From contig NZ_JACJJL010000003.1 in NCBI RefSeq assembly GCF_016899955.1, forward strand, positions 124,001 to 188,000: a stretch of DNA of 64,000 bases, read 5' to 3'. Below the pieces are notes generated by a model. That model made no database searches, had not been told where the DNA came from, and was given only the letters and a program-made list of their open reading frames with translations. Both the position numbers and the translations under genes were made by a program. Positions 62,950-64,000 of this stretch are shown piece by piece; position 1 is the first letter of the stretch, and each line of letters opens with the position of its first letter. This DNA is from Marseilla massiliensis. Lineage in GTDB: Bacteria > Bacteroidota > Bacteroidia > Bacteroidales > Bacteroidaceae.

Positions 62950-64000
62950 TACTGACATGCATAATTGCCTTTCTCTTTTCCGCGTGCAGCGACAGGCCCG
63001 AGAATACTAATAAAGATATTACCATCGAGGCGTTTTCAGGTTTGAGGACGCCTGTTTTTTCTTTGCGTAATAGTGAAATAAGGCATCAGGTGGAGAGTAT
63101 GTGCTACTCCTTTAAGCCTGAATTTGCCGGAGACAGGTTTGCGAACAACTATTATTTGGCCGGAGGAGATTATCTGTGGATAGATCGCAGCGGCGTGGAT
63201 GGTTGTGCAGACACCCTGCTGTCGGTGTTAAGGACAGTCGCAGATGTAGGCTTTGACGAGCGTTCCTTTTTCGTAGACGCCATAGAGTCGGACCTCGAAA
63301 AGGTACGCAACCTCGAGTTTGACGATTCTGTCAATATCATTAGCCATGTGTTCGCCCGTTTGGAATACAACCTCACCCGAGCATGCATGAGGTATTATAT
63401 AGGCATGCGTTATGGTTTTGTCAACCCGACCTACCTTTTCAACCATCTTGATACGCTCGACGATTCGTCGGACTCTGCCACTCCCCGGTTCGAGAAGTTG
63501 TTTGACATAGACATCGAACACCCGGGTAAAAAAGACGTAGAGCATGTGTTGAACAGTATTAGGGGGCATGAGCTTGGAATGCTGTTTGACAAGATTGAAC
63601 CCGATTCTTATTTGTATTCACAGCTCAAAAAGCAACTCGCCTTGGCCTCGGGCAGCGCCCGTAACACAGTGATTTGCAACATGGAACGTTGCAGGTGGCG
63701 CATGGCCGATGGCTTGCAGGATGTGAACAAAAGAGTGATAGTCAACATACCGGCATTCCATCTCTACGCATACGGTGACGGCAAGGCCATCGACATGCGA
63801 ATAGGTTGCGGTACGCGCAAGACCAAGACGCCCCTTCTGTCGAGTTGCATTAACCGTATGGATGTCAATCCGGTGTGGAACATACCGATGAGCATTATCC
63901 GTAAGGATATAGCACCGCGCGCAACCGACACCGCTTACTTTGCCAGAAACAGGTATTATGTGGTAGAGCGGAAGACGGGCGAGCGGGTGGCGCAGAGTGA
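62946..64000 (+). CDS. YcbB-like L,D-transpeptidase lipoprotein, cut at the window end
   Basis: The gene runs off the right edge with 351 codons present. Start TTG at 62946 shares TTGA with the stop codon of the preceding gene, like an ATGA overlap. The N terminus MILTCIIAFLFSAC is a lipoprotein signal with lipobox LFSAC. Residues 80-240 form the helical scaffold domain of YcbB-type enzymes. The last third begins the YkuD catalytic domain: RVIVNIPAFHLYAYGDGKAI, GTRKTKTPLLSSCI and NPVWNIPMSIIRKDI. The catalytic SHGC region lies outside the window. These enzymes make 3-3 crosslinks in peptidoglycan. Confidence 0.85.
   Translation, partial: MILTCIIAFLFSACSDRPENTNKDITIEAFSGLRTPVFSLRNSEIRHQVESMCYSFKPEFAGDRFANNYYLAGGDYLWIDRSGVDGCADTLLSVLRTVADVGFDERSFFVDAIESDLEKVRNLEFDDSVNIISHVFARLEYNLTRACMRYYIGMRYGFVNPTYLFNHLDTLDDSSDSATPRFEKLFDIDIEHPGKKDVEHVLNSIRGHELGMLFDKIEPDSYLYSQLKKQLALASGSARNTVICNMERCRWRMADGLQDVNKRVIVNIPAFHLYAYGDGKAIDMRIGCGTRKTKTPLLSSCINRMDVNPVWNIPMSIIRKDIAPRATDTAYFARNRYYVVERKTGERVAQS

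Noticed and set aside
1..64000. CRISPR array, tRNA, rRNA, insertion sequence or prophage
   Set aside because: No regular spacer-repeat pattern, cloverleaf tail, transposase or phage gene is visible by eye.

Overview
The window looks like one chromosomal contig of a Bacteroidales bacterium, most likely a Prevotella-type member of the Prevotellaceae. The evidence is gene content: class III fructose-1,6-bisphosphatase, a PPi-dependent phosphofructokinase, a reverse rubrerythrin, HU-CCDC81/SPOR proteins and many short lipoproteins. Upstream regions also repeatedly carry the Bacteroidetes -7 motif TAnnTTTG, and Shine-Dalgarno sequences are mostly lacking. The species call is inference. I see no tRNA, rRNA, CRISPR array, insertion sequence or prophage.

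Layout. The left edge cuts a clpC gene on the minus strand, divergent from gyrA. gyrA is followed by two paralogous secreted TPR proteins and a phosphohexomutase that ends at a clean terminator. A long minus-strand block follows (8.7-24.7 kb): nucleoside phosphorylase and a PD40-like protein; ftsE-lysC-lysA-two glycosyltransferase-like genes-fbp; purU-hisH-hisA-hisF-hisIE with overlapping start/stop codons; and an HU/SPOR protein coupled to a zinc-ribbon FHA protein. Plus-strand rfbC and ugd make nucleotide sugars. A minus-strand run (28.0-34.3 kb) holds an acyltransferase, an amidase/golvesin-type secreted protein, a 5'-nucleotidase-like enzyme and nudC. The rest includes PPi-PFK, a GH25 muramidase, prmA, a Trp/Tyr-rich secreted protein with an OmpP1/FadL-like porin, fur-purA-hisS, a CE12 esterase, reverse rubrerythrin, a beta-helix lipoprotein, cdd, a GH73-LysM glucosaminidase, ispE, valS, mazG, rnz and, at the right edge, a truncated YcbB-like L,D-transpeptidase that starts with TTG.

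The most unusual locus is at 50.8-57.3 kb. A three-helix membrane protein is followed by a 1547-residue protein that reads as a string of immunity-type domains known from polymorphic-toxin systems: TPR, two SUFU copies, a DUF7832-like module, Imm33/DUF2185 and DUF4261. A second DUF7832-like copy is interrupted by an in-frame TAG. The reading frame continues for another 378 residues and ends in a DUF4253-like domain. The internal repeat shows that the TAG stands where the sister copy has a Trp codon, so this is a giant polyimmunity gene either recently split or read through. No toxin gene lies beside it.

The second unusual signal is a dispersed palindromic repeat, core TACGGCCCGTTTCGCATTG..GAAACGGGCCGTA, found in at least six intergenic gaps and in no coding region. 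The copy at 27.9 kb has a perfect 21-bp stem. Domain names and family assignments come from reading motifs by eye, without database searches.
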